DNA of 64,000 nt from Metopolophium dirhodum (GCF_019925205.1 NC_083565.1:36050241-36114240); one strand, 5' to 3'. Numbered from the stretch's first letter, positions 24,101-34,461 are shown. Numbers and translations are program-made. The notes: generated by a model from the letters alone, not told the origin.

Positions 24101-24259
24101 TTATATAATGAATCCAACCTTAATGAATTTTTTATCAGGACAAAAATGTTGTACATTTTCAAATTCAATACAACAAACGCACTCGCGATCAGTACTTAAA
24201 TTTACGCACTTCTCACATAAACACCATTCGTTCACTGGTTTTATCGATACACAAATTTC
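24101..24259 (-). pseudogene. P2X7-intracellular-domain-like Cys-rich exon remnant
   Basis: The minus frame ending at TAA 24101-24103 encodes NEWCLCEKCVNL followed by DRECVCCIE and a later HFCPDKK. The order W-C-x-C-x-x-C, then E-C-x-C-C-x-E, then C is that of the zinc-binding intracellular domain of P2X purinoceptor 7, which insects, aphids included, carry in stand-alone gene families (recalled, not searched). The Trp codon is at 24224-24226. An in-frame stop lies about 15 codons upstream of the Trp, so this is an exon or a fragment. A possible splice donor (AAG/GTTGG) follows the last Lys. The neighbouring frame at 24213-24464 overlaps it in another register and is not supported. Confidence 0.5.
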
Positions 24260-24929
24260 TATTTAAAAATTTGTTAGCAAAAAGCATCGGATTGAAATTA
24301 CTGTCATAAAATTTTGAACTATTTGAACATATTTTATTGTACAAATAGATACAACAATAAACCACCACAATAACATTATTCAGATATTGAACACGAACGG
24401 CGTACGTAAGTATAGAAATGAAAAAATCTAATAATACAAAGATATTTCTAAGAAAGTTTATCATTCGTTTATAAATAAACCATTTAATAATTCTACTATA
24501 AAGTAATATTAAATTAAAAATTCCGTTCTAAAGCTTTAAATTATTATATGAGTCTAAATCAATAAATTGAGTATTAGCTGAGTTAAAAGCGTTTAAACAG
24601 CGAAACTTGTAATATTCCCGTAAAAGCATGTAAAAAGTAAACGGTGATGGCAAAATTATGACGTAACCAAACCATTTTGACCAAATTATAACCTAACCAT
24701 CTTGATCCAATTTTCTAAAAGATAAAATACTATATATTGAAATCGAAGTATTCCTTCTGGTAGAAATTTTGTATATAGGATAAAAAAATAAAAATAAACA
24801 CCATTGTAAAACCACTAGATCCCTCGCTCCGCTTAGAATCTAAAAATTTAAAATATTGATTAGAATTAAAGTTATTCCAAAAGTCAGTTCTATCTGTTAC
24901 ACTCTGTGTAGCATCATACATCGTACAGT

Positions 24930-26100
24930 AAGACATGGTTTTAATTATTTTGACTCGAATAAAATATATTTACATACTATATTATTATGTAGGTATATGT
25001 ATTATAAAATATTCAAATAAAAAAAAACTGCTGCGTTAGTTGGCTAATTAATAGTTCTTAGAATACATAGTACTATACATAGTTAGTTATTACTTATTCA
25101 TAACCTATATATTTACAAAAAACACTAGATAATGATTAACCGCAATCATTAATATAATGACCCGATTTCCGTTGAAAATACGCCTAAAGGTCAGACAGAG
25201 GAGAAACAATAACATTTTTTGTATTACAATTTATATTAGTATTCCTCGAACTGTACATAGAAGTTGATTTATAGTATAGTTATCATGTAGGGTATATAAA
25301 TGCGAGTATTCGATAATTAAGAAAAATGAACATCACATACAACTCTGCTATAATACAGCATCGTCGACTCGACTATGGAATTAATTACTGCAGTTTATCG
25401 AAAACTTGTTTTCCTAACACATTTCTGACGATCTATACAACTATATCGGAGATTCTCAACATTTTTGAGGACGCGGCTACCTATAATGTCACCAAGGTTT
25501 TCGGCGACCATTTTGAAACGATAATTATACAAAATATTCACTATAGCAAATTATATCTGTGTTGGTGACAATGAATAATTTTTTGACAACCCACAGCTTG
25601 AATCATGGGTGGATAGGTACTTACTTTTGTTTTTACCGGGATATATTTGTTGGAGCCTCATATATTAAATATATAAAAAAAATGCTCGCTTCGCTGGCAA
25701 GCGAATGTATAATATATTTATTAATATTTACATTTTATACATTATTTAGTTTTAGTAGTTAGTACCAATGTACCATAGTACATTCAACATAAATTGCCAA
25801 TAGGTATTTATACGGGCATCAACGGGTACTACACTGAGAGCTCTAATGGCTAATGGAGTATACACAAATAACAAATACGCAGGCACGCAGCCGCCAGCCG
25901 GTATAATAAAAATTAATTTTTCAAATTTTTTTTTATTATTTTTTTTCGGGAGGGGGGGGTTCTTGAGTGTAATATCGATGGGAACCTACCGGGAAAATCC
26001 CGATTTCCTGATGGGCCTATCCGCTCATGAATTATTTTGAGCTTTGTTGGTCGTCTAGACCAGCGTCATTAATCTTCGACTATTAAAATAATATTAACTA
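24930..26100 (+). repeat. Repeat Z, partial copy
   Basis: It matches 40230-40800 (same orientation). Landmarks are aatgattaaccgcaatcatt at 25131, then gacccgatttccgttgaaaa and acagcatcgtcgactcgact near 25357. Its tail (gagattctcaacatttttga at 25450; gtcttcgactattaaaataa-like at 26073) matches 53945-54150. Frames at 25326-25568 and 25559-25762 fall inside the repeat. A G-rich run lies near 25950. Confidence 0.55.
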
Positions 26101-26264
26101 ATAGTTTTATACAGAATATGATTATTTTTTTTATTGTTTGTACAACATGATAAAAACCGTTTCACGCAAGAATAAGAACCACTTAGGCTGTAATCCAAGT
26201 TAAACAACCCAATTTTCAGTCTTCACGCTATAAAAACGATTAGTCTTCACGCTATAGTCCACCG

Positions 26265-26384
26265 AACTATTCGATAGTTTTTCGGACTATTCGATAGTTT
26301 TTATTAAAAACTACTAATCGGTTATGTTAAAAACATTCGAATAGATATTCGATAGTGTAAACTATTCGATAGTGCCCATCACTA
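26265..26384. repeat. Repeated actattcgatagt motif, probable transposon end
   Basis: actattcgatagt, itself nearly palindromic, occurs three times, with related variants between, and the array ends gcccatcacta. Read in reverse the end is tagtgatgggc, a common hAT-type terminus. The opposite end was not found. Two agtcttcacgctata copies lie just upstream (near 26217 and 26242). Confidence 0.4.
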
Positions 26385-26519
26385 ATTTTGACCCACGACG
26401 CATACGGCTGTACCAGCAATACTGCTAATAATAGTTTATTAATAGTATAAGAATTAATCACTGTGTTTGAAATTACGTAATCACCGATTTACATCAGGTC
26501 ATTTATCCGTCATTTATCT

Positions 26520-26587
26520 GTTGCGCATTGCAGTTGTCTCAGACCTCAGTTTGCGTGTAACTAAATATTATATTCCAGCCAAAGCAG
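26520..26587 (+). other. Possible non-coding first exon
   Basis: This segment ends aaagcag/gtaatt, a good splice donor, and is followed about 400 bases later by a long pyrimidine tract and cag/ggtgg acceptor before a GC-rich island. No coding frame crosses it. Splice signals alone are weak evidence. Confidence 0.2.
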
Positions 26588-26985
26588 GTAATTTATTAAT
26601 TTTTATAATTTATATTATATAAATACAATCAGAATTATTTATTTAAAATTGTTTTTCATTTTGTCATTTATATTTAAAACGTTCACTGCCGATCGCCGTT
26701 GTCAACACATAGTTGACGTTCGCGATCTCACCACGGTGATCGACGTCAACACAGCACGTTTTATCCATTGTTTGATGTATCCATATTTACGTATTCATTG
26801 TATTTATACAATTATACAATTTATATACCTACGCCCTTGGGTACGATAGACAGTAAAAAAGAACGGGGGGATATTATACAGTGTTAGATTATAGATTTTT
26901 GATTACTACTTTATGTTATTTCTCTCTTTTCTCTCTTCGTTTTTTCTTCTTTCTTTCTCTGATATGATGCCCGTACATTGATGGC

Positions 26986-27515
26986 AGGGTGGAGTGGGAA
27001 ATGTGCTGTCCATTAGTTTATAGGTCTATGGTCCCGCCACCGCCGGAACACTCTGCGGTAACGCTCTCTGTCATGCGCGAGTTTCGACCGGTTTTCATGT
27101 GCCGCGCCGCCCAGTGCCATGGTGCGGCGGCGGCGGTGAGCTCTTATAAGAGCCTCTTATTCGGTACAGACTATAGTATGCTCCGGACCTGCACGACTGG
27201 TGTACGCGTCTACCGTTCGTCATGACGCGTTTTTGAGTACGCGTTATGGAAATTCCGTATGACGAGATCAGTCTCTTGCCGACCGTTGCTGTTGACGATC
27301 GCCAGTATTGTTGTCTCATGCCATGTACTATGGCTCTCCTTTCGAACGTCGAGTCGACCGCCAACTGTGGGTCATCGAGCCGGTCCACCATTACCGAACA
27401 TCGTATGATGCTGTTGCTGTTATTCCACGTCAAACAGTCGGTCTGGTCCTTCATTTACCACGCCCTCGGATTGTCGTATACTGATATGAGAAAGCCGCCG
27501 TCAATGAAATAAACT
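26986..27515 (+). other. GC-rich island with exon-like signals; product unrecognised
   Basis: This stretch of about 530 bases is clearly richer in GC than everything around it. It follows a pyrimidine tract (about 26920-26960) and gatggcag at 26979-26986, and ends with an AATAAA overlapping the TAA of a frame at 27246-27512. That 88-codon frame starts MEIPYDEISLLPTV and shows no domain I know. Other frames, 26989-27225 (+) and 27095-27454 (-), overlap, as expected in GC-rich DNA, so coding strand is uncertain. A terminal exon of a host transcript, a retrocopy or a regulatory island are all possible. It has no repeat partner in the window. Confidence 0.3.
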
Positions 27516-27879
27516 ACACGGTCGTATTAATTTGTTTTTGTTGTTACTTGTCATCAATATTATTAATAAGATTTATTAATTCTGATTGCCCGTATCGCAT
27601 GTAGGAATTTATTAATTATTATTGAATAAATTGTGTTTTGTTTATATTGCAACAAAACGCAATACGTGTTCCTCTATCACACAAACACTTCGTATACTTT
27701 GTAAAGAATATTCATATATTCAAAATTCAAATTTTTACCAGTATTCTTATCGGGTTCATTAACAGGTGATCTATATTGTAATTTTGGTAAAAATCTATAT
27801 CATATGAGAAGCTCAAGATATAGTCTTAATGCTTCGTTTCTATTACTTGCTTAGATGTTTTGTTACTAAGTTTTAGTAC
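27516..27879. other. Gap, nothing recognised
   Basis: AT-rich sequence between the GC-rich island and the duplicated locus. The 27770-27860 part resembles the flank of the later duplicated units (tatcatatgagaagctcaag versus catcatatgagtagcccatg) and may be a decayed third unit. Confidence 0.4.
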
Positions 27880-28323
27880 CATTTTTAACTAGATTTATAA
27901 TATGCACTTGAATAATGGTACGACAAAATTTTGTTATGACTTATGAACAACACATACAAATGATCTCATACGTATTTCTACTGTAGTTATGTCAATTTCT
28001 AACAATTCCAATTTCTCCTCATTTGAAATATGCCAGTTCTGTAGGTATGCAGCTTTTGAGCTTTAATTGTGTCGTCTATGACGTACATACGGGCGATGTT
28101 AACCCACTCCCTGCCACGCTCTTGATAATTCAAAATTAAGTTTCGTGGTTAAAGATTGTCAACATTCTAAACTAATTGTTCCAAATATATGATTATTTTT
28201 GTAACTTATAAAATGTTATGAACTTATAATTTTCGTGTAAATATACATCATATGAGTAGCCCATGGTTGTAGTCTTGCTGGTTCATTTCATTAATTGCTT
28301 ACATGTTTTGTTACTGGTTATTT

Positions 28324-28557
28324 TTACCAGGATTCATAATATGCACATGCATAATCGTACAACAAAATATTGTTATGCACAATACATAAAAATGATCTCA
28401 TACGTATTTCTATTGTGGCTATGTCGCTTTCTAAAATTTCTATTTTTTTAATGTTTGGTTCAGCCAGTTCTATAGGAATGAAGCTTTTGGGCTTTAAGTG
28501 TCTCTTCAGTGAGGTACTTACTGAAAAGTCCTTAGCTAATTTTTCTCCACATTTTTG
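28324..28557 (-). pseudogene. Unrecognised coding-like frame in duplicated unit 1
   Basis: An open frame of 77 codons after an in-frame TGA (28558-28560) encodes CGEKLAKDFSVSTSLKRHL, then KPKSFIPIELAEPNIKKIEI and LESDIATIEIRMRSF, and ends ACAYYESW. Its balanced composition, unusual for this AT-rich window, and its partial conservation in the decayed unit suggest an old exon. I do not recognise the family. There is no ATG at its head, so it would be an internal or terminal exon. Confidence 0.3.
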
Positions 28558-29112
28558 TCAACCGTTTTATTTTAAATAATAAATTAAAAAATTTTTAATG
28601 CTGACTTTTCGTTTATTGGTATTTAAATGAAATCCTTCTTGAATACATCTACATTTTTCGTCCATCATGTTACTTTATCGTTCCTTATCTTTGAACACAA
28701 TAAAGTTGGAACACATTTAGACGGATCAATAGGTTTTATTAAACTGGTATAAAGTGTGTACGGTTAATTTATAATTATCTCTATCTGCAACCGCGTAAAA
28801 TAGACAAAGTGCATTTACACAAAGGTAAAGGAATGCAGCTTTTTAGCTTTAATTGTGTCGTCTATGACGTACATACCGGCGATGTTAACCCACCACCCTG
28901 CCACGTTCTTGATATTTCAAAATTAAGTTTTCGTGGTTAAAGATTGTCAACATTCTAAACTAATTGTTCCAAATATACGATTATTTTTGTAACTTATAAA
29001 ATGTTATGAACTTATAATTTTGGTGTAAATATACATCATATGAGTAGCCCATGGTTGTAGTCTTGCTGGTTCATTTCATTAATTAGCTTACATGTTTTGT
29101 TACTGGTTATTT

Positions 29113-29346
29113 TTACCAGGATTCATAATATGCACATGCATAATCGTACAACAAAATATTGTTATGCACAATACATAAAAATGATCTCATACGTATTTCT
29201 ATTGTGGCTATGTCGCTTTCTAAAATTTCTATTTTTTCAGTGTTTGGTTCAGCCAGTTCTATAGGAATGAAGCTTTTGGGCTTTAAGTGCCTCGTCAGTG
29301 AGGTACTTAATGAAAAGTCCTTAGCTAATTTTTATCCACATTTTTG
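29113..29346 (-). pseudogene. Unrecognised coding-like frame in duplicated unit 2, with an early stop
   Basis: This is the second copy of the 28324-28557 frame. GAA becomes TAA just after the Cys-Gly near its head, so the first residues are cut off. The remainder is open and differs at a handful of residues (for example EPNTEKIEI in place of EPNIKKIEI). Loss of the head in one copy suggests relaxed constraint. Confidence 0.3.
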
Positions 29347-29470
29347 TCAAACGTTTTTTTTTAAATAATAAATTAAACATTTTTTAATGCTAACTTTTTG
29401 TTTAATGGTATTTAAATGAAATCCTTCTTGAATATATCTACTTTTTTCGTCCATCTTGCTACTTTATCGT

Positions 29471-30458
29471 GCTTTATAACTGCTATTTGTTCTCTTCTAC
29501 CACATTTGTTCAAATTGTATTAAAGAAAATAAGAAAAAAAAACATATTATTCATTTACATTATTGCGTATGTTAATTGTTTATACATATATAACATTCAA
29601 CTGATACATGGTCTTGTTAGCTGTGGTCTTATATATTATTTAATAAATGCATATGTATGAGCCCCTGGAATAAATGTATAATATTTGATATAATATTGCA
29701 TTAAAACCCATGAGCTCCAACATAATTGTTTAGTTGTAAATGTTTGTATGTGGTTGAAAAATATTTATAATTTATATATATTGATATATCTACATTCAAT
29801 AGAGTTATACAATTAAACTGTGTATTAACAGTCAAAAAAATGTAATCAAAAACGTGGTAAGGGATGTTTAACAAGTAGTTGTTATATAAGTGTATATAAT
29901 TAATATTATCTGAATTATGAATTTTAAAATAATTTACCAATCAAATAATAGTTATCTTACTTAAGCTATTATTTTCACTGATCAGGTGTAATGTAATTGT
30001 ATAAATGAAAATAAAAAGAGAATCAAAAATTACGCAAAAATGAGTTGATAAAAAAAAGTACAGAATGTCTGCTAGAAAAATAGTAATTTGTGTCACAATC
30101 TTAATTAATATAAAATCATTATCAATACATTAAATTGTTTCTTTTTATAATTATTATATCATACATGAGTTATTTAAATGTCGTGTTAAGAAAAAACGTG
30201 ATTTTGAAGAATTTTAATTAAATTTGCAATTTTTTAAAAACCCAAGGAGTGTTAAATATTGTTTTTGTTTCATAAAAAAAAAATAAGATCAGAATATATC
30301 CTTTTTTTTATATTTATGCACATGATCAAAATGTTTTTTTCTGAGTATAATTCCATTGAAAATTTGGTATAATGGGTGGTCAAAAATACCTACTTTAGGT
30401 ACTAACTTTGTGAATTGTCACACTTCAAAGCTTTTTTATATTGTGTTGAAAGATCATT
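29471..30458. other. AT-rich gap, nothing recognised
   Basis: Frames at 29469-29660 and 29701-29940 are low-complexity translations with no motif. No repeat partner found. Confidence 0.45.
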
Positions 30459-30575
30459 AAGATTTCCATTGTTCTTGAACCAAACAATTCGCTAATATCA
30501 TATGCATAAAAAATGCATCTAATTCATCAATTTCTTGAAATCTTTGATAAATATCCACCATCATAAAGTTGGCCC
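30459..30575 (-). other. Short coding-like frame of unknown origin
   Basis: The minus strand encodes WANFMMVDIYQRFQEIDEL followed by DAFFMHMILANCLVQEQWKS and a stop. The composition looks protein-like, but the piece is short and has no upstream support. It lies just downstream, in sense, of the SLC36-like exons on the same strand, so it could be a piece of another gene or chance. Confidence 0.15.
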
Positions 30576-30644
30576 ATTTTTTTTTTATGATATGACATAT
30601 TAATCGAATCATTGAAATGGTCTGGTTCAAGTTGAATCACCGTT

Positions 30645-30845
30645 TTATGATACATAATAGCCTTTCATACTTTCGATGTCTTCGTAGTCTTCCTCACTAT
30701 TCGGGTTCCAGTACCACACAGTTTCTAATGCTGCGTTTACAATGAGTCCAAGTACCAAAAAACCAACTGAGCCAACGAGGGAAATCATTGGTCCGACGTC
30801 GGGTATCTCAGTCGCGATAATTACTGCAATCACACGTAAAACCAT
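30645..30845 (-). pseudogene. SLC36-like C-terminal exon (last membrane segments)
   Basis: The frame encodes VIAVIIATEIPDVGPMISLV, then GSVGFLVLGLIVNAALETVW and an acidic tail rich in E and D, ending in TAA. Two hydrophobic segments flank the IPDVGPMISLVGS core, which corresponds to the conserved P-x-L/V-G-P-x-I-x-L-V-G stretch near the SLC36 C-terminus. The frame is closed by TAA eight codons before the first Met and no clear acceptor AG adjoins it. No partner exists in copy 2. Confidence 0.65.
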
Positions 30846-31253
30846 AAGACATACATTAATAATTTACCCATCAACTTGTCACGATCAAACTCGAACTTAT
30901 ATCAATAAATTATCGATAGTTTGTCTGTCCATAAATAAGATGTGCGATAACACACACGAAACGATATACCTACTTCAAGTCGTCAAGTATCTAGTTCGCA
31001 CACTAACATAACACGCTCGCATTCTTTGCACCTTCTGCAATGTACGTTTATTTTGTTAATCGAAACATAATTTATGAAACTTTTTTATTGCAGTTTCAAT
31101 AGAAATTTCTCTGTTTATATAACACTATTTCATATTCAATTCTTTCTTTATTCTTTGCGACTTCTTCAAAGCATGTTTATTTATTTCGTCTAGTTTTTTC
31201 AGATCTTACGTCCCCTTGAAATCAGTGCCGTTGCTAGAATGTTCTTGTTTTTT

Positions 31254-31415
31254 TTATTCAGTTCTCAGAAAAACTTTAGTCTCGGTCTTTCTTTTCAGCC
31301 ATTGCCACACTAGGTCCTCGGTGTCAGTCAGCTGGAGTCCGTATGTCACTATAAATCCCAAAGTTACTGCGATTTTTACAGCCTCCGAAAGTTTGTACGA
31401 ACACGAAATCGACAA
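31254..31415 (-). pseudogene. SLC36-like exon (membrane segment and cytoplasmic linker)
   Basis: After an acceptor (ttatattgtag) the frame runs 53 codons to TAA: YKLSEAVKIAVTLGFIVTYG, then LQLTDTEDLVWQWLKRK. It matches the SLC36 segment in which a polar S-V-K-like motif leads into a membrane helix ending T-Y-x-L-Q. The stop after FLRTE may mark intron read-through or decay. A 47-base intron (31416-31462, GT...AG, phase 0) would join it to the next piece; that is very short for an intron. Confidence 0.65.
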
Positions 31416-31462
31416 CTACAATATAATAAATTATAATACTTATCACGTGACACACCGTTTAC

Positions 31463-31687
31463 AGGCGTAGCGTATAGGTAATTTATATGTAAAATATCAT
31501 GTCCCCTGTTTTCTGATGGTAAGTTGAGTGGCACACTGCCCAAGCACCGTTCTCCGTAGCGTATGTATCCGAAAAAGCCCAAAGTGCCGTTGAGTCTAAT
31601 GATGATTAGCATATACCAGTGTAATGTACAGTCAGGTGATCCGGTGAGTTCACGTGTTTTTTTCATTGCGTTTTCGATGTGCATCAG
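31463..31687 (-). pseudogene. SLC36-like exon, copy 1 (central core)
   Basis: The acceptor ag at 31688-31689 precedes the frame. It encodes LMHIENAMKKTRELTGSP, then a membrane helix, GFFGYIRYGERCLGSVPLNL and PSEN, and ends at a donor GTAAAC. The family core is P-x-E-N-x-M-K-x-P, followed by helix, G-F-x-G-Y-x-R-x-G-D and G-S-x-x-L-N-L-P. Notable changes are His for the conserved Pro in the first motif and Arg inside the helix (IIIRLNG). The frame is intact. Confidence 0.75.
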
Positions 31688-31871
31688 CTTTATACGTCAA
31701 AGGTACGGGTATTTACGTGCGTCTCGTGGCGAGCACCAGCGAGCATGTACGACCCAGACAAGTTCGGATAATAATATACATGCCGGATAGTAATAATAAC
31801 ATGTTTGGTTCTAAAATACGTAAGTATATTAATAATCGCACATTATGCGCTCTTCGCCTTTTCCGTTACAG

Positions 31872-32113
31872 CTTGTTGACCTTCACACTATTGACGCAGA
31901 AGTGGGCACTTGGGGCTACGCATTGCACGGGTTGTCTATCTGCTGGACCCATTGTTCGTAGCTCTACTGATCATATTCTATTTTATTTTCACTGACCCTG
32001 GAGGACGAAGCTGAGGGAGCCAAGAAGAACGTTCCCAATTAGTGGTATGGCCGATGACTCACTGGTGTCTGTTTGCCGGAAGTGCTCTATGCTCAATGGA
32101 GGGCGTTGGAATG
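31872..32113 (+). pseudogene. SLC36-like upstream exon, copy 1, inverted relative to its partners
   Basis: The acceptor ttccgttacag adjoins cttgttgacc and the segment ends ggaatg/GTGAGC, a good donor. In successive frames it encodes IIFYFIFTDPGGRS then, after indels, SVCRKC or the family-like SALCSMEGVGM. The last residues normally run directly into the IEN exon, which here lies on the other strand. An in-frame TGA follows GGRS. This end-to-end exon pair is 185 bases apart, head to head. Confidence 0.65.
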
Positions 32114-32829
32114 GTGAGCATTGTTTTTTTACATTTTTTTTTATCGCGTATGCCCACATATTATATATAAAAACAGCGCAGCCAAAACAATGACAAAATA
32201 ATATGCGTTATCAAACCGTTCTGTTTAGATTTATAAGATTTGATTACCAGTGGGTTATGGAAGTACCCAAATAGTGTTTATAATATTATGCGGTTTATAA
32301 ATAGGTACCATATGACATATATATTGCGTTTTATGAAGTGAACAGACGAAATATTATCGGAACAGTCAAGACTAAAATATTAAAGACACGTGTTAATTTT
32401 ATTATCGAACCTTCGAGGTTACAACGTTGTTGTGTATGAGACTACATTGTTTGTAAAGAAACGTGTGGAAAAAAAATATGGTATACACATAAACGCATTT
32501 AGGGTTATACATTTTACTCGGCATGGGCTTTCTGTGAATTCATCATATCTCACAACACATCAATGCATCCAGGCTTAGAATGGCAGATTATATATCTCTG
32601 GTATCTGATATATAGGTATGTGTTCATTTTGGCTATCTACATGGCTACATGAATACACAATTAGAGGTAGGTAATTTTAGGGTCGGATTCATTGCACGTA
32701 AATTCCAATGGTACATTGTATCGACTCGAATAAATAAAATATCTAAGCCCTATCAATATTATTTAAAAAAAATGGAAATACTGTATAGAGTATCAAGACT
32801 AGAGTCTATAGTCTATAATATAGTATAGG
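32114..32829. other. Left part of the palindrome spacer, nothing recognised
   Basis: No counterpart exists in the mirrored arm. The frame at 32390-32578 has no recognisable motif. Confidence 0.4.
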
Positions 32830-33040
32830 TTGGAAAATAATTAAGTACGCCAGCGTTGTACAAACAAATTAACTTTTTTTTTAACTTAATAAAAAGTTAT
32901 CAAAAAGTGTGTATTATTTTTTAACATAATTGATTTAACTTATAGTTAAATTAACTTTTAACTTTTAACTTTTTGTTATTGGTGCATATTAACTTAACTT
33001 AACGGAGTTAATAAAAAATAAGTAAATTGCACAGCCTTAC
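32830..33040 (+). repeat. AGTTAA-rich repeat in the palindrome spacer
   Basis: Many ttaactt/aagttaa motifs lie between ggttggaaaataattaagta and tgcacagcctta. It matches 37868-38090 inverted (aactttttgttattggtgca versus tgcactaataacaaaaagtt). The end cagcctta is like the caaggctg terminus of hAT elements with AGTTAA subterminal repeats. Confidence 0.5.
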
Positions 33041-33644
33041 TAATACTATCATATTCTACAGGGTAATAACCAAAAAACAAATATTCAAGGAATAAAAATT
33101 ATAGCCGATAACATTGAATGTATTACGTTAAATTGAACGTGTTCCAATCTTATCCTCGAGTAAAACTTGCTCTTATAGTGTTTAGTAGCTCACTGTGTAC
33201 TTGATTTAAGTAGTTAACTTTATGTTATAGCCGTGGTCGAACATTGATTATAGCAATAATAACACATTTTAAATAGATATAATATATTGTGTGTATAGGA
33301 AAATCCCATCTTTATATATTACAAAATAGTTGTGAGTCCGCCTGAATATTTAAATGTCTTAGTGATTAGTATATAATTAGTCATTAGAATATGGTTACGG
33401 TAAATCTAAGCATAATATTTTTTTTTATTTTTTTTTTATAACACTTTCCGCCTCCACCCCCTTAAATAAAGTATAACTGTCGATGGGCCATACTACTATA
33501 TTTAAAACAAAATTTTGTTTTTTTTAGTTGAATATGTCATCCGTCCGTCCATCTCATGCCGTACTCGAATACTCGTACCTTTTACGTAGAAAGCTGCCAC
33601 TCAATTTCCATAGGATAACTGGTCGGTAAATAAACAATGCTCAG
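33041..33644. other. Right part of the palindrome spacer, nothing recognised
   Basis: AT-rich sequence with a T-rich run at 33415-33440. No gene seen. The segment next to the right-hand SLC36 copy (33540-33600) has no left-hand partner. Confidence 0.4.
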
Positions 33645-33878
33645 CATTCCAACGCCCTCTATTGAGCACAGAGCACTTCCGGCAAACAGCGACCAGTGAG
33701 TAATCGGCCACATCACCAATTTGGAACGTTCCTCTGGACTGAGGGTCGCGTCCTCCGTCGTCAGTGAAAATAAAATAAAATAATATAACGGTGCCTGCCA
33801 AAATTAGCGTGTTGGCAGTCCGTGCAATGCATAGCTCCAAGTGCCCACTTCTGCGTCAATAGTATGAAGGTCGACAAG
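33645..33878 (-). pseudogene. SLC36-like upstream exon, copy 2
   Basis: After the acceptor ttccgttgcag the transporter frame encodes ANTLILAGTVILFYFIFTDD, then GTFQIGDVADYSLVA. It then shifts by one base to FAGSALCSIEGVGM, the family motif F-x-G-x-A-L-x-x-E-G-x-G. The donor is lost (ggaatgCTGAGC). The frame at 33601-33840 is its first part read on past the shift. Confidence 0.65.
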
Positions 33879-34072
33879 CTGCAACGGAAAAGGCGAAGAG
33901 CACATAATTTGCAATTATTAATATACGTATTTTAGAACCCTTCAAGTTACCCAAACATGATATTATTAACTATCTGGCATGTATGTTATCATCCGAACTT
34001 GTCTGGGTCGCACCTGCTTGCTAGTGCTGGCCATTATACACACGTAAATACCCGTACCTTTGACGTATAAAG

Positions 34073-34297
34073 CTGATGCACATCGAAAACGCAATGAAAA
34101 AACCACGTCAACTCACCGGATCACCTGACTGTACATTACACTGGTATATGCTAATCATCATTATACTCAACGGCGCTTTGGGCTTCTCCGGATATGTACG
34201 CTACGAGGAACGATGCTTGGGCAGTGTGCCACTCAACTTACCATCAGAAAACAGGGGACCTGCTATTCTAAATATAAATTACCTATACGCTACGCCT
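34073..34297 (+). pseudogene. SLC36-like core exon, copy 2
   Basis: It has the same 225-base length and boundaries as the copy 1 core exon (acceptor AG at 34071-34072, donor GTAAAC after 34297). It encodes LMHIENAMKKPRQLTGSP, a hydrophobic helix, then GFSGYVRYEERCLGSVPLNL and PSEN. It keeps the family Lys-Pro (KKP) where copy 1 has KKT, and lacks the helix Arg of copy 1, but has Glu in place of the Gly in R-Y-G. The frame is intact. Confidence 0.75.
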
Positions 34298-34344
34298 GTA
34301 AACGGCGTGTCACGTGATGAGTATTATAATTTATTATATTGCAA

Positions 34345-34461
34345 TTGTCGATTTCGTGTCTGTACAGACTTTCGGAGGCTGTGAAAATCACAGTAACTTT
34401 GGGATTTCTAATGACTTCTGGACTCCAGCTGACTGTCACTGTGGACCTATTGTGGCAATGA
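34345..34461 (+). pseudogene. SLC36-like helix exon, copy 2, truncated by a stop
   Basis: It encodes YRLSEAVKITVTLGFLMTSG, then LQLTVTVDLLWQ and a TGA where copy 1 has Trp. The acceptor dinucleotide is AA. Homology to copy 1 continues without a frame to about 34610. The frame at 34314-34607 is out of the transporter register. Confidence 0.65.

Larger units (their letters stand above)
27880..29470 (-). repeat. Tandem duplication (789-bp period) with a decayed third unit
   Basis: 28047-28680 recurs at 28836-29470 with near identity; anchors are ttaattgtgtcgtctatgac, then catatgagtagcccatggtt and atgatctcatacgtatttct. A more diverged unit at about 27770-28045 carries the same order of motifs. 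The minus strand holds a conserved frame (see next entries), while the plus-strand frames at 28370-28579 and 29159-29368 are less convincing because the decayed unit does not keep them. The duplication is local and recent for two units and older for the third. Confidence 0.75.
30645..32113 (-). pseudogene. SLC36-type amino acid transporter gene, scrambled pseudogene copy 1
   Basis: Four exon-like pieces match the proton-coupled amino acid transporter (SLC36/PAT) family, which moves small amino acids across plasma or lysosomal membranes. Order on the plus axis: last exon 30645-30845 (-), then 31254-31415 (-), 31463-31687 (-), and an earlier exon 31872-32113 on the plus strand. The first three are in gene order on the minus strand; the fourth is inverted relative to them, so no normal transcript can join it. 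The plus-strand piece also has an in-frame TGA in the transporter frame. The N-terminal half of the family (about 450-500 residues) is absent. Aphid genomes have expanded SLC36 families (established); assignment here is by motif reading. Confidence 0.7.
33645..34461 (+). pseudogene. SLC36-type transporter gene, scrambled pseudogene copy 2 (mirror of copy 1)
   Basis: This is an inverted copy of 31254-32113, with the same abnormal exon order: the upstream exon on one strand, core and helix exons head to head on the other. Decay differs from copy 1. The donor after the upstream exon is CT instead of GT. That exon has a frameshift between GDVADYSLVA and SLFAGSALCSIEGVGM. The acceptor before the helix exon is AA instead of AG. 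A TGG has become TGA at 34459-34461. The last exon of copy 1 has no partner here. The shared scrambled order shows that the rearrangement preceded the duplication. Confidence 0.7.
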
